Both the position numbers and the translations under genes were made by a program. Of a stretch of DNA of 64,000 nt, positions 22,228-33,238 are shown one piece after another (positions within the stretch are counted from its first letter, which is position 1; each line of letters opens with the position of its first letter). This DNA is from Macrotrachela quadricornifera (taxonomy: Eukaryota > Rotifera > Eurotatoria > Philodinida > Philodinidae), in assembly GCA_022393335.1 (NCBI GenBank), contig JAJEKB010020594.1, positions 203,213 to 267,212 of the forward strand, written 5' to 3'. The notes beneath the pieces were generated by a model, which saw nothing but the letters and a program-made list of their open reading frames with translations, ran no database searches and was not told the origin of the DNA.

Positions 22228-23778
22228 AACAAATTTTGATAAATATTTATTGGTTTCTTATTTTTTGTAATACAGTTGAATAAATAAGCTGTACGATTGA
22301 AAATAATTAAATTAAAAAATAAAATAAATTTTCTTAGAAACTCTTCGAAGAGTCACAGCTAATAAATATTTTCAGCTTCAATGAAAAACTTGATCACAAA
22401 ACGAGTGAAAGTACTTAATAGTAATTTTTTTTGGATCAAAATTTTTATATGGTTGGAGCTAAAAGTTTCTCACGTAAAATGATAAACTACGTATCTCAGT
22501 CTGGTTGTATATGGGAATAAAAATAGGGATATAGGTATTTCGATTTTGTTAGAAATAATAATAAGGACCAGAACAAATGAGAAAGAAAAATATTAGAAAT
22601 AGTTATAATTACTATTAATAAAAATTGGAAATGGCAAATTTATAATAAGAGAGAGATAAGCGTTGTTTGGATGAATGAAACATAACAACTGAATATCATA
22701 CGGTGATGAACCATATGCGAGAGAAAGGAAATTTAACATTGTTAAAAGTGCACTTTAATTGATTCCTTCTCATTATTATTTATTTATTATCACTTCTGAA
22801 TGACATATAAGAATAAACAAATAGATTATTTAAAATCGATGTATCTGTATTTATTTCGAATTATTAAAATGTCTAAACTGTATGTATAACAATATTAAAA
22901 CAAGAGTCTGTACGAATGAGTAATTTTCTTTCTAGGTTGAAATCTATGTTACTTATACCTTCGATACTGAGGAAACAAACCATCAAAGTTAATAGAAATG
23001 GTAAGTCTAAATATGAATGTAATCTCGAGGTTTGTATATCAGACTCTATTCAAGATCATTATATTTTGTAATGCTTTTAATCATTAGTATTTCATATTGG
23101 TGTGAATAAATGCATTGTTCAAAGTTTGAAAACCATGGTAGATTTATGAGGATGTTCAACGAGCTCCTATTTCTTGTTGAAGCATCTCCAATCATAAAAA
23201 GTCTTCAATTAGATTATAACTTATATTTATTTTAGTAATAATAAATAATTTCACAATTAATCTGAAAAATCTGTCAGTTGCATTGTGTTGACACTTTACA
23301 CATTTTCTGTTGGATTTAGACAACTTTAAGTTACCTATATATGCACATATTCAGTATTTAGTTCTATAAATGAAATGCAAGAGCACTTCATTCTTATTTG
23401 TTGAATAGTGATGAAATGGCATAGAAAAATAGATCTTATTCAAGCTTTCTGAAAGGATCAAAAGTAACTGGACAGCTACATTTGGTATGTCCTAAATATA
23501 TGATGAAAAAGTGATGATTTAAAATCCATACCTTTCGAATAGAATATTATCTTAGCATAATTTGTTCAATAAAAACTCATTTATATAGAAATATTAAGGT
23601 ATTATGGTACGTTTTTGAAATGCTGTTGATAAGACTTATCAATGGATGTTTTTTTTTTCTTTTGTCAAGTCATAGAAATCAGCAAAAGATAAGGAGTGTT
23701 TTTATGCGAAGATGAAATTTCATTTGTTATTCTTGGTTTGCATCTTTTCTTTCATTTCAGTTTTACTGTAATATTATC
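22228..23778. other. Intergenic with a probable 5' UTR exon of the reductase
   Basis: A block at 22936-23000 is bounded by TTTCTAG and GTAAGT like an exon, but its frames are short. It may be a non-coding first exon spliced to the TTTCAG at about 23754-23759, just before the reductase ATG. No other gene is supported. Confidence 0.35.
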
Positions 23779-24981
23779 ATGAAGGTATCACTGTTATTTC
23801 TCTTCTTTACCTATGTCTTAACATCGTCACTAGCAAATATTAAAAATATTCGCACATCTAAGTCTCTGAAATCTCTATTCACTGATGTTCCTTCATTTCC
23901 TTTATTCAATTCCGCTGAGGTTGGTCTTCATCTACCAGCTCTCGGTTTTGGTACTGGTTTCTATGGTATGGAGAACGAACCCTATGGCACGTATCCTGAA
24001 TGTGGTGATGAGCCACATGATAATCCTTCGGATCCTCCTGGTCCTCCACCACCCGGTTGTGGTCCTAATTCACAGAAAGCTGTGTATACGTGGTTGAGCA
24101 AAGCGGGTGGACGTTGGCTTGATTGTTCCAATTCGTACTATAATCATAAATCTGTTGCTCGAGGAATTAAACAGAGTCTTGTTGATCGATCTCAAATTTT
24201 TATTTTGAGCAAAGTTGGACCAACATTTCCTTTGGGATTCAATGAAACAATAGAACAAACATTGGATATTTTGCAACAACTTCAAACGGATTGGATCGAT
24301 TTGTTGCTTGTACATTGGCCAACAATGAAACATCCAGCTCAAACGTATATGCCAAAAAGTTCTGACCCAGTATGTAATACAACCAATCCGTTGACATACA
24401 ATGAAAAGGAATGTCGTCTATCGACTTGGTCTGCTATGCTCATATTATACAATCTTGGATTGGTTCGTTCTATTGGTGTATCAAATTATAATAGTACACA
24501 TTTGCAAGAGATTATTGATGCTGGATTACCATTACCAAGTGTCAATCAAGTTTCTTTTCATCCATACAATTATCGAACTGGACGAGCAGATTTACTCGAA
24601 TTTTGTCAAAAGAATCGTATTCAATTGGTAGCGTATTCACCGTTGGGTGTACCCGATGTGCATAAATTTCCTGTTGAACATGAAAAAGAAGGAATAACAG
24701 GTATGTCTCGTACATTGCTTGAAGATCCAGTCATTACTTCATTAGCCAAAGCATATAATCGTACACCAGCACAAATTTTACTGCGTTGGATTAACCAGCT
24801 CGGTGTTGCATCAAATCCGCGCTCAATGAACGAAACTCACATGATAGAAAATCTCGAGATTTTCTCAAAGCCATTTACAATTAGTGACAACGATATGATT
24901 CGCATTGCCAATCTGCCTCAAGATACGTGTAACGTCGATCCAGACTGGTTTGAATGTGTCGGAAATGGAAATTTGCCTTAA
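23779..24981 (+). CDS. Secreted aldo-keto reductase
   Basis: A 400-residue intact frame. Residues 1-19 are a signal peptide (hydrophobic VSLLFLFFTYVLTSSLA). The mature part is an aldo-keto reductase TIM barrel: LPALGFGTG near the start, and a complete catalytic tetrad D115, Y120, K145 (ILSKVGP) and H179 (LLVHWP). The barrel ends with VRSIGVSNYN, QVSFHPYN, LVAYSPLG and TPAQILLRW. A proline-rich loop (about 82-96, DPPGPPPPGCG) is inserted before the catalytic Asp/Tyr, and the usual IPKS cofactor motif is SNPRS. Extra cysteines fit an extracellular or ER protein. Family members reduce carbonyls with NADPH; why it is exported is unclear. A TTTCAG just upstream suggests a spliced 5' UTR. Confidence 0.88.
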   Translation: MKVSLLFLFFTYVLTSSLANIKNIRTSKSLKSLFTDVPSFPLFNSAEVGLHLPALGFGTGFYGMENEPYGTYPECGDEPHDNPSDPPGPPPPGCGPNSQKAVYTWLSKAGGRWLDCSNSYYNHKSVARGIKQSLVDRSQIFILSKVGPTFPLGFNETIEQTLDILQQLQTDWIDLLLVHWPTMKHPAQTYMPKSSDPVCNTTNPLTYNEKECRLSTWSAMLILYNLGLVRSIGVSNYNSTHLQEIIDAGLPLPSVNQVSFHPYNYRTGRADLLEFCQKNRIQLVAYSPLGVPDVHKFPVEHEKEGITGMSRTLLEDPVITSLAKAYNRTPAQILLRWINQLGVASNPRSMNETHMIENLEIFSKPFTISDNDMIRIANLPQDTCNVDPDWFECVGNGNLP

Positions 24982-25589
24982 CAATTTATTTTTCAATTTT
25001 TATCTTTCCATAATTCTTTTTCTTTTGCATACAAATAAAGTTTCATCAGTGCAGCAAACTCTGCTCAGAGAGATAAGACTCACAAAATCTTTAAACACAT
25101 TTAAGAGACGTGTTGACATTTCAACTTCAACATTTTTTTTTAATATATGTCAAATAAAAATTACGACAATATGTTATCATCAATTGATGAAAAAATGATC
25201 TTTAACAATTAGCAATCTAGAAACAATAAAAAGCTATCGATCGTATCACTAAATATGCAAAAATATTTTAATATTTATATGAAATTTTAATCTTCTTTTC
25301 TATTTTAAATGTAACGAAATAGAATTTTTAGGTTTTTAAAAATTTAATAAATGCTAAATAAATTCGTACTTGATTTCAAATGAATATTAGCTTCAGACAA
25401 ATTTGAAAAGATATAAATATATATGACGATACATGTAATTTAGTAGATTTCGTAGAGGACTGTTTGCTTTACAATATAGTATATTCAAATACATTTGAAT
25501 ACCATGAAGAAATTTTTATAAGACATTCTAAAAGATATTTATATAAAAATCTCGCGAGGGATGACGCTAACAGCTTTGTTAACGAGCAG
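24982..25589. other. Intergenic
   Basis: AATAAA occurs about 53 bases after the reductase stop. A 72-codon frame at 25464-25682 runs into the adjacent foldback and has no recognisable motif, so it is not called. Confidence 0.45.
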
Positions 25590-26440
25590 TACTTTATTCT
25601 TAAAACCAACGGATGGCCTATAAATAATGAGGATTTTAGTATTTTGATCATAACTTTTGTATTTTTCGAGCTATTGACTTGATTGTTTTTCTGAAAGACT
25701 CGCCCTATATAAGATTACATTTGGCCACCATGAAAATGCTCCAAAATGGATTACTTTTTTCCGTGTTTTCAGATGTACTCTTTCGAATCAAGCTCCATAG
25801 AAGATATTTAGACAAGATTGTGAATGTCTATTAACGAATCTTCTTAAAAAATGTATTCGAACCATCGATATTTCTTATTCTACGTCTCAGCTACTGCAGA
25901 AAAAACACTGCAGCATTCTGCTGATATCAAAATGATAGAGAAAACATTTTCCTTCAATTCGATAATAATTCCGAATATATAATAATTTTCTATTTGAGGT
26001 AAGAAAAATAAAAATTGTGAAGGATTTTAATGGAAGATTCTCAAAACAAGAATAGAGAGGAACATAGAAGATACTTTTTTCAGGTAAGTTAACAATATAT
26101 ATAAACTAAATATTCACTCAAGTGAAGGAACTTTTCTTGGGCGTGAAAAAACCCTCTTCAGTCTCTTTTATAGGTATGGAAAGGAGTGGCGCAAAACCGG
26201 AAATATATAACACAATGCTTTGAAAATGAACCATTTTTAAGCATTTTCATAGTGGTCAAACGTAATATTATAGTTCTTCGTTGAAAGAGCTCTTTTTACA
26301 CGATTTTGTAGAAAATTTCACGATGCGTCGTGCGGAAAAACAATCAAGTCAATGGCTCGAAAAATACAAAAGTTATAGTCAAAGTACTGAGACCACCATT
26401 ATTTATGAGTCACCCGTTAATATGTTTGTATTATCAAATG
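25590..26440. repeat. Imperfect foldback element (long inverted repeat)
   Basis: The arm at about 25590-25770 (containing ATAACTTTTGTATTTTTCGA, then ATGAAAATGCTCCAAAATGG) is repeated inverted at about 26205-26440 (TCGAAAAATACAAAAGTTAT, then the matching ATTTTTAAGCATTTTCAT). Arms diverge by substitutions and small gaps, with a ~430 bp spacer. It encodes nothing recognisable; likely a non-autonomous DNA element. Confidence 0.65.
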
Positions 26441-26712
26441 AAATTTATGAATTCTTACTGTAAGATACAAAGGGTCAAAAAGAATATGAAGACTGTTTCC
26501 TTTAGATTATGGAATTAATCTTAAGTCCTGAGCATCATTGCACTTATTTTGACTTTCGAATCACACTGCGAAAATATTTTCAATTGACGAACAAGCATCC
26601 TTCTTCCTACTCTAAGAATACAGAATGAGCCATGAGTCTTGAACTCTTTCTTCCCTATAGCAAATTCAAAAAAGATCGAACGTTGGTATCTTATCCTTTG
26701 TTTTCTAAGAAG

Positions 26713-27260
26713 CTAATGTCAGCGCCAAAATTAAATGAAGAAAAGTCTGCGAAGAATATCCCCCGAATGGATGCATCTAGTGGCCTGGAGTTGTCACCAA
26801 TCGAAAGAGGAAGAGTGAGGGGCGTCTTTTCCTCTGGTAGTATATAAGATGAAATCCTTTTAAGACCAATCATATTGAAAGAACATGAAATAGAACCTAT
26901 GAAAACGATCTGTTAGTTAAATGAAATTTTGATTTTGACTTTCAATTTAGATAGAGAAATTTGAGATATATAATTCTCAACATAATACTATTTCTTATTT
27001 TGCGCATGTAAGTACATGATTCCATTCGCACAATGTCAGAATGTAATAAGATAACCATTTGCGTTGCATCTGGAGCTATAGATCTCAAGCCCCTCTATCT
27101 AAATCGAAAGTCAAAATCAAAATTTCATTTAACTATCAGATCGTTTTCATGGATTCTTTTGCATGTCCTGTAAATATGATTGGTATTAAAAGGATTTCGT
27201 CTTATATACTATCAGAGGAAAAGACGCTCCCAATTGAATTTTGGTACCGACATTAGTTTT
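26713..27260. repeat. Foldback element, second inverted repeat
   Basis: Left arm 26818-26975 (GCGTCTTTTCCTCTGGTAGT through TTTTGATTTTGACTTTCAAT) matches the reverse complement of 27078-27232 closely. The outer part of the left arm (26713-26737, containing GCTAATGTC and CAAAATTAAA) finds its partner at 27236-27258, so the right arm carries an ~80 bp deletion. Short frames inside it are shadows of the repeat. Confidence 0.75.
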
Positions 27261-28181
27261 GTCCCGTAGATTAAATAAATTTTACTTTGATATGAAGTGC
27301 TGTGCATACTTCAGTATAAATGCGGAAGTTTTCTTTATTCATCAGCAACAAACGAATAGTGCTAAAGCTTAATCTTTCTTCAATGGTCTGTTGTAATACT
27401 TGAATTCGGACAATGAAGGACATTTCAGAAGATCATGAGTCAGATCAAAGGAGGGAAGGATGAAAGAAGTCCATCAAGAGAAATGCACTTAGATGACCTG
27501 AACATACGAGAAGAAAAGAGAAAATTATAGAGTATGTTTTCTAGAAAGGAGAAGAACAAAAAGAAAGAATGAAAAGAAAACATGAGTGTATGATAATATG
27601 CACTATCGCTACTAAGTGATATTCCATGAAAACAAGATATTATTGAAATTTTATAATTTTAAGATCAATTGTTTTGGATTACCCGCAAGTAGCAATAATA
27701 AAAGATAATACGAAATAAACAGAAACTAAAGTCTGACATTGATTATTATTCACTGTTTCCTATTCTAATTAATTAGTTATTTTCCTTTGGCATCCTTTTT
27801 ACCTCATATATACAAAATATTTGAAAAAATGTTCAACATAGCTTTAGGTTATACTTCTCAACTTTAATTTTCACTACTCTATAAAAAAAAGTGCACAAGC
27901 AATAAAAAGTTAGTCATTTGTTTAGAAATATTTACTTAAACATATATATGACGTCTTTTACAAACAACAGAAACATGTTTTTTTTTTCTTACTTTTTATT
28001 CTTTTATCATCTTTTTCTGTGTCATACTAATAGTTTAAGTCAGAGAATGATATGATATAAGTATATAAAAGTATGACAAATTGTTTACTCCCAGATAAAA
28101 AAAGAAAAAAAAATTCATTACACCACACACAAACTATTCTCTATTATAAAATACAAAGGAATTGTTATCATTCAAGCTAAA
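27261..28181. other. Intergenic
   Basis: No supported coding block. AG-rich sequence lies at 27420-27600. Immediately upstream of the repeat-protein gene is a TATATAAAAG-like motif at about 28060-28070, which could act as a TATA box. Confidence 0.4.
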
Positions 28182-28700
28182 ATGAAGAAATCTGGCTTTT
28201 CCTCATCTGGTTCTTTTAGTAATCAATCAAAAGAAGGTACTGAAAATATTTTCGGTAGTGAATTTTCAACTGGTGGAAAACATTCACGAGGAATGTCTTC
28301 ATCTGGTTCTGTTAGTAATCAAGCAAAAGAAGGTTTAGAACATTTTCAGGGAAGTCTATTATCAGCTGGTAGAAAAAAGTCACGAGGAATGTCTTCATCT
28401 GGTACCGTTAGTACTCAAGCAAAAGAAGGTTTTGAAGATACTGAAGGAAGTCAATTTTCAACTGGTGGAAAACATTCTCGAGGAATGTCTTCATCTGGTT
28501 GTGATACTAATCAAGCAAAGCAAACTTTAACAGACATTCAAGAAACTCTATTTTCAAATATTAGGAAACGTTCAAGAGCAATGTCTCTAATTGGTCCCAT
28601 CAGTAACTATTCATATCCGCATCGTATCACTGAAAATGGTACTGAACAAATACCTACAATTTCATCTAGTATCACTACCACAACTCATGATAATATATAA
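28182..28700 (+). CDS. Tandem 32-residue repeat protein, probably disordered
   Basis: 172 residues, complete from ATG to TAA. After MKKSG come five units of exactly 96 bases (starting 28197, 28293, 28389, 28485 and 28581); the core is MSSSGSVSNQAKEG, then an acidic-hydrophobic part (GLEHFQGS) and a basic end (GGKHSRG or GRKKSRG). Units 1-4 are highly alike; the last degenerates into a Ser/Thr tail. There is no signal peptide or membrane helix. Composition (Ser, Gly, Lys, Gln; few large hydrophobics) predicts disorder. Repeated QAKEG words recall LEA-like desiccation proteins, but the 11-mer LEA pattern is absent, so that is only a suggestion. The upstream TATAAAAG and a likely non-coding leader fit a real transcript. 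Confidence 0.75.
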   Translation: MKKSGFSSSGSFSNQSKEGTENIFGSEFSTGGKHSRGMSSSGSVSNQAKEGLEHFQGSLLSAGRKKSRGMSSSGTVSTQAKEGFEDTEGSQFSTGGKHSRGMSSSGCDTNQAKQTLTDIQETLFSNIRKRSRAMSLIGPISNYSYPHRITENGTEQIPTISSSITTTTHDNI

Positions 28701-28877
28701 CATCAAATATACAAAATTCTGTTCCAACAAATTTAACAATAAAACTGATTTATTTATTCACTATTTCATTTGAATTATATCTTAATATTTTATTGTAACT
28801 ATGTAATGATTAAAATATTTGTTTTAAGATAAATGTTTTCAAAAATTTGTTCTTTTGAAACGTTTATTCATTTTTCT

Positions 28878-29250
28878 TTACATGTATAATGTATTTAATA
28901 AAAAAATAATATTCATCGAATACTTATGCTTTGTTATTACACTACATTTAACAACAATTAAATAAGCTTTATTATTAACAAAAATAGATTTAGGATAATT
29001 TAAATTATTAGAACGTTTTAATAGAATTTCTAGATTGTCTTCATCTAAATGATGATCAATGATCAATTGTTGATCATCATTATTAAATCTAAGTGCAAAT
29101 ATATGAAATGAAGATATTCATTAGTTATTCTTAATTGATCAATCAAATTAACTGATGAAATAGGATTGCCTACAAAAAGAAAACAATTTTTCAGATTCAT
29201 ACGAAATGGAAGGTTAATTTGAATTGAATCTAAAGTAGAAGTATTGTATA
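28878..29250 (-). pseudogene. Unrecognised gene fragment with a 2-nt frameshift
   Basis: The minus strand is open from 29250 downward with protein-like content (INLPFRMNLKNCFLFVGNP, LIDQLRITNEYLHFI). Near 29117, in an ATATA run, the sense shifts frame by two bases and continues as FALRFNNDDQQLIIDHHLDE, DNLEILLKRSNN and AYLIVVKCSV to a stop at 28878. There is no acceptor or donor pair to explain the shift. No family recognised. Confidence 0.4.
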
Positions 29251-30436
29251 TCAGTCAATCTGTATCTCAAAATGATCATTATTTGTCATAAAGAAATAAA
29301 ATTTTTCTTTTGTTTTAAATGTACATTTATAAAACTATTTAATGATCATTATCTCCTGTTCACAAATAACTATTCAATCGTTGTTTGCAGATACACAAGA
29401 GATAGAACATGGTTAATTTATATTCAAAGCATAAAAAACAATTTTTGTTAATGATGCTAATCGCATAACTGCGTTTTCCTCGTTTTGTGTTTAATCGTTT
29501 CTGAAGGTGCTGATGTTACCCTCAAGATAATTGATCTATTTTTCTCTTGATCTTCTTCCAGCATTTTGTACTGGTATCTTTCTTTCTTTTATCATTATCC
29601 TTATTATATGATTATTATTGTTATTAATCTTCGTTATTTCTGTCTTATTTGTTAATAAACAAATTTATTATCTACTCAATCTAGTATATATTGTTTGGAT
29701 ATCACTTATATCAATATCGAGTAAACCGTTTATAATGTACTCTCATCTCCTCGAAGCAGGGATCATATACGCAATAAACTCATATTTAGACTACATAATA
29801 CGATAAAGATTTTAGTAAGACTTTCATCAAGAGTCTGACGATTGATTGAGAAGTAAGCTTTGTCTACTTTACTACATTTTGTTCTCTCATCTTACTAAAA
29901 TGACTTTGTAATAAAAAAATTAATTTATTAATTTCTCAACCTTATAAAATGGTTAACAACAATCAACAATCATTTATTCTTCGTACTAGATAATCTAATT
30001 GATTAAATTGATATACTAGAACCAGTTTCAAAATGAAAGAGACTTTACGATCATCTAAATAACTTTTGATAGAAAGAAGTTAGAGAGCTGCAGTTTATAC
30101 TATGGGAAAGAGAAGTGTCGAAATTATACATGCGTATTAGAAACATTATCTTTCAATACACTCCTTTAGTTTTTCTAGGGATCAAAATTTATTAACTGAC
30201 ATTCTTAGAACTATACTTGTCATGAGAACTATAAGTTTCGGCTTTCTAAAAAATTTTGAGCTCCAAAAAACTTAAAGAAACGTATTGAAAAATATTGTTT
30301 CTTGTCATCTCGATAGTCTTGATATACCCCTTTTCAACGGGGTAAAAATCGTAGCTTGTTATCTTCTTCCTATCAAAAATGATTTAAAACATCAGCAGTA
30401 TATAGTATTAAAAAATACTATGAACTACTATAAAGT
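29251..30436. other. Intergenic
   Basis: No supported gene. A small perfect hairpin (ACCCCTTTTCAACGGGGT) lies near 30328-30345, just before the 2.8 kb repeat element. Confidence 0.45.
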
Positions 30437-30697
30437 ACTACTCTGAAAATACAAAAGGAGTTTTGCAGAATCTCTTTGAGGGTTCTCCTATCGGATACAA
30501 TTCAGAACCCTCAAAAAGGTTCTGACTGAAAGTGGGTTCTGTGTAAAACCAATGAAACTCTTTATTATTCTCTACTAAAATAAGGTTCAATCTGAGAAAA
30601 AACTATTTTAAATAGTTTTTCATAAAATCTTCGCTACTCTTTAGAAAAAACGTTCTTTACCTTGGAAATAGCTCAGGCTTTGGAAATTATGTTCTCT

Positions 30698-30817
30698 AAG
30701 ACCTTAAACAGATAGAAAAAGTGAACTAAATTCCAATTGAATTAGGCTAGGTAATAGCAATCAGATGGCTTAATTCAATTGTAACTTCATTCACTTTACC
30801 CATCCATTTGAGGTCTT
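30698..30817. repeat. 120 bp hairpin (MITE-like)
   Basis: AAGACCTTAAA at the left pairs with TTTGAGGTCTT at the right; internally AAAGTGAA pairs with TTCACTTT, and AATTGAATTAGG with CTTAATTCAATT. The loop is ~15 bases. Confidence 0.7.
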
Positions 30818-30859
30818 ACTATGAAACACGTACTTTTAAAAGGCCTACAAAAGTTTCCA

Positions 30860-31530
30860 AATCAACCTAAATATAGAAAGAAAAATCTTTTGTTTTTGCT
30901 TGAAGTACATCATTTACCATCGATATATGATAAAAACAAACCTAAATATAAAGATGAAAATATTAAATTTGCATTTCAAATATACAACTTACCATTAATA
31001 TGATCCTAGTATGAATCTAAACAAAAACAGAAAATATTTAATTTTCTTTTTCAAGTATAACTCACTTTTTATAAAACATCGATGTAAATCTAAATAATAA
31101 TAAAAATTATTTTGTTTTCTATTTTGAATATAAATTTCCTTACATAACCCGAGTCCAAGATTTCAGGCGCTGGATCTGTGAACTTTCGGATGGAACCTAA
31201 GGGGAAAAAACACTGTTTCCGACATGTAAACACCAGAAATCGCTGGAACATGGAAGCAATATTCGAGTCAAAAATACAGTCGGATTTTTCTGAAGGATTC
31301 CTGTGCTTTCCGACAATAACAAGCCAGAAATCGGTCGCAAATATCCCGGAACCGCCCGTTTCTAGGCCGGATAGCTCGACCAGGGAAGATATCGATATAA
31401 GCCTAAATAATAACAAAAATTATTAAGTTTTCTATTTCACATATAACTCTTTTTTCATAAGATATAAATATGAGCCTAAAAAAAGGACAGAAAATATTTA
31501 GTTATTCACGTTAAATATAATAACAGGAAA
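30860..31530. repeat. AT-rich satellite, ~90-100 bp units, with a GC-rich insertion
   Basis: Words such as ACAGAAAATATTTA, CAAGTATAACTCA and ATCGATATAAGCCTAAATAA recur with diverged spacing. At about 31145-31400 the array is interrupted by a block of distinctly higher GC content (for example GGAACCGCCCG) with no counterpart in the units. Confidence 0.55.
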
Positions 31531-32240
31531 GTCCTAGCTCAAAAATCTGATTGATTAAAAATTTACAACTGAGTATAGACTGATATTAGGTATCCACTAT
31601 TCTCCATATAGAACATAGTGTTATTCAGGCCATATCAAAGATAACTCTTGATAAATTCTAGTTGGTCCGAACATATCTATCTTTCATACGAGTAATAATA
31701 GAAGAATTCTGACTGAAACCTGGCTGGCTCAAAATGTGTATTGAATATACGCCTAGTGGCATAGCCACCGGAGGGAGGGGCACGGGGGTGCAATGCTCCC
31801 TTTGTAAACGGTTTTGCCTCCCCCCTTCCCTGCAAACGTCTCTTACCCAGCCAAAATCCATTTTTTGCCCTCTCTATAAAAATTTCCTGGTTACGCCACT
31901 ATTTACGCCAATACTAAAGGTTCAGTATTGTCTGTATAAAACATAGTGCTGTTTGGACCATATTAAAGACATTCATTGATAACTTCTGAATGGTCCGAAT
32001 ATGTCTATGTTTCATGGGACGAGTAACAAAAAATTCCAAGCTGAAATTTGATTGGTTCAAGATTTGTTCGGAGTATGATCTGAAATGAGGTTCACTCAAC
32101 TGTCTATATGAAACATGGGACTGTTTGAATCATATTAAAGAAAGTTCTTAACAACGTCTATATGGTCGAGGTATGTCCGTGTTTCGTTGAAATATAAGAG
32201 GACAAAATCATGCTAAATTCTCATTGGATTGGCCAGAGAA
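31530..32240. repeat. ~172 bp satellite, at least three full units
   Basis: Unit landmarks (ATATGAAACATAG-like, then GGACCATATTAAAGA, then TGGTCCGAATATGTCTATGT) recur at about 31602, 31929 and 32101. Subtracting the 148 bp MITE inserted between the first two gives spacings of about 172-177. A partial unit precedes 31602. Confidence 0.65.
31754..31901. mobile_element. hAT-type MITE with 8-bp target duplication
   Basis: TAGTGGCATAGCCACC at the left and its inverted counterpart (…CCTGGTTACGCCACTA) at the right are hAT-like termini. The flanks TATACGCC (31746-31753) and TTTACGCC (31902-31909) match at 7 of 8 positions, as expected for an 8-bp hAT duplication. The 148 bp interior is GC-rich and non-coding. 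Removing it restores the period of the surrounding satellite. Confidence 0.75.
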
Positions 32241-32559
32241 ACAAGCAAGCACAGATGCACTTTTCAATCATTAACCCTTTCTCACAGAAGAGGAAGCTTA
32301 CTGCGATCTAGCATTGAGTGGCAGAACCATTTAAGATTCCGCATTAAAAAACAGAAGCTTTATAGTTCATCAACAGTTAACAAAAAATTTTGTATGGTTC
32401 AGTATAATCGAACAGAACTTTTCAAGGTTCACCGTTGTTGGACAGAATCCTGTTACTTCACATATAATGCCTTATAAGGATTTCCGGAAAATTGGAAACT
32501 AATTTCTATGATGCCTTATATCCCCCATATGATCATTATGGCCATTCTCTTAATGAGGA

Positions 32560-32695
32560 TGAGGGCGAAACACGAACGAACACGAAGACACAGGGCATCT
32601 TTCTCGCTGAGAGTAAGGACGAAAACATGAACACACACACACGCAGATAAGCACATAGGGCAGCTCTCTCGATGCAGGTGAGGGCGCAAACATTA
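32560..32695. repeat. Two-copy GC-richer tandem duplication
   Basis: GAGGGCGAAACACGAACG...CACATAGGGCA-type units repeat at about 32568 and 32620, with a short ACACACAC tract, between two diverged ATTATGGTCATTATG blocks. Confidence 0.4.
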
Positions 32696-33238
32696 TGCCG
32701 ATTAGGGTGATTATGGTCATTATGTCCATTGTGAAACGCTCATACGTCTTTGTCTTGAAATTAATTTCCTGGAAACTCATAGAACACATCAAATCTCGAT
32801 TCAATATAGATAAAACAAAGTTTCCTACAGTTCAACATTTAATAGACTGAACCTTTCAAGGTTTTCTACTTTTGGTCAGAACATTTTTCGTTTTGTTTAA
32901 ACCTATATGTAACATTTCATGATTCAGCATAGATTAACAGAACCCTTAAGAATTCGGTATTCTTGAACAGAACCTTTATATAAGTTCCTATGATTTAGCA
33001 TTGATGCATAGAACTCTTTGAAGTTCTGCAGTTGTACGACAGAACCAGTTGAGTTCAGTGCCATCCAACAGAAAACTCTGTATGGTTTAGCAGAAAATGA
33101 GAGAACCTTTCGTGATTTAAGGACTGTAAGACAAAACCCTTCGTGGTTCTTCGTGTGCTGTACAGAACTTTTTTTGATTCAGCAAGTGTTACAGAACCAA
33201 AAAAGGTTCTGCAAAAATCAATTTTTTTTCAGAGTAGT

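Larger units (their letters stand above)
30437..33238. mobile_element. Candidate 2.8 kb TIR element packed with satellites
   Basis: ACTACTCTGAAAA at 30437-30449 is repeated inverted at 33226-33238. Next to each end are GGTTCTG/CAGAACC words in both orientations (30475-30560 and, densely, 32330-33215). Inside are a 120 bp hairpin, two satellite arrays and a hAT-type MITE. No transposase frame is present, so it would be non-autonomous. I see no clear target-site duplication, so a complex repeat cluster with chance end symmetry is not excluded. Confidence 0.5.

Noticed and set aside
31178..31426. 82- and 108-codon frames on both strands in the GC-rich insertion
   Set aside because: They owe their length to the GC-richer composition, show no motif, and lie within a repeat array.
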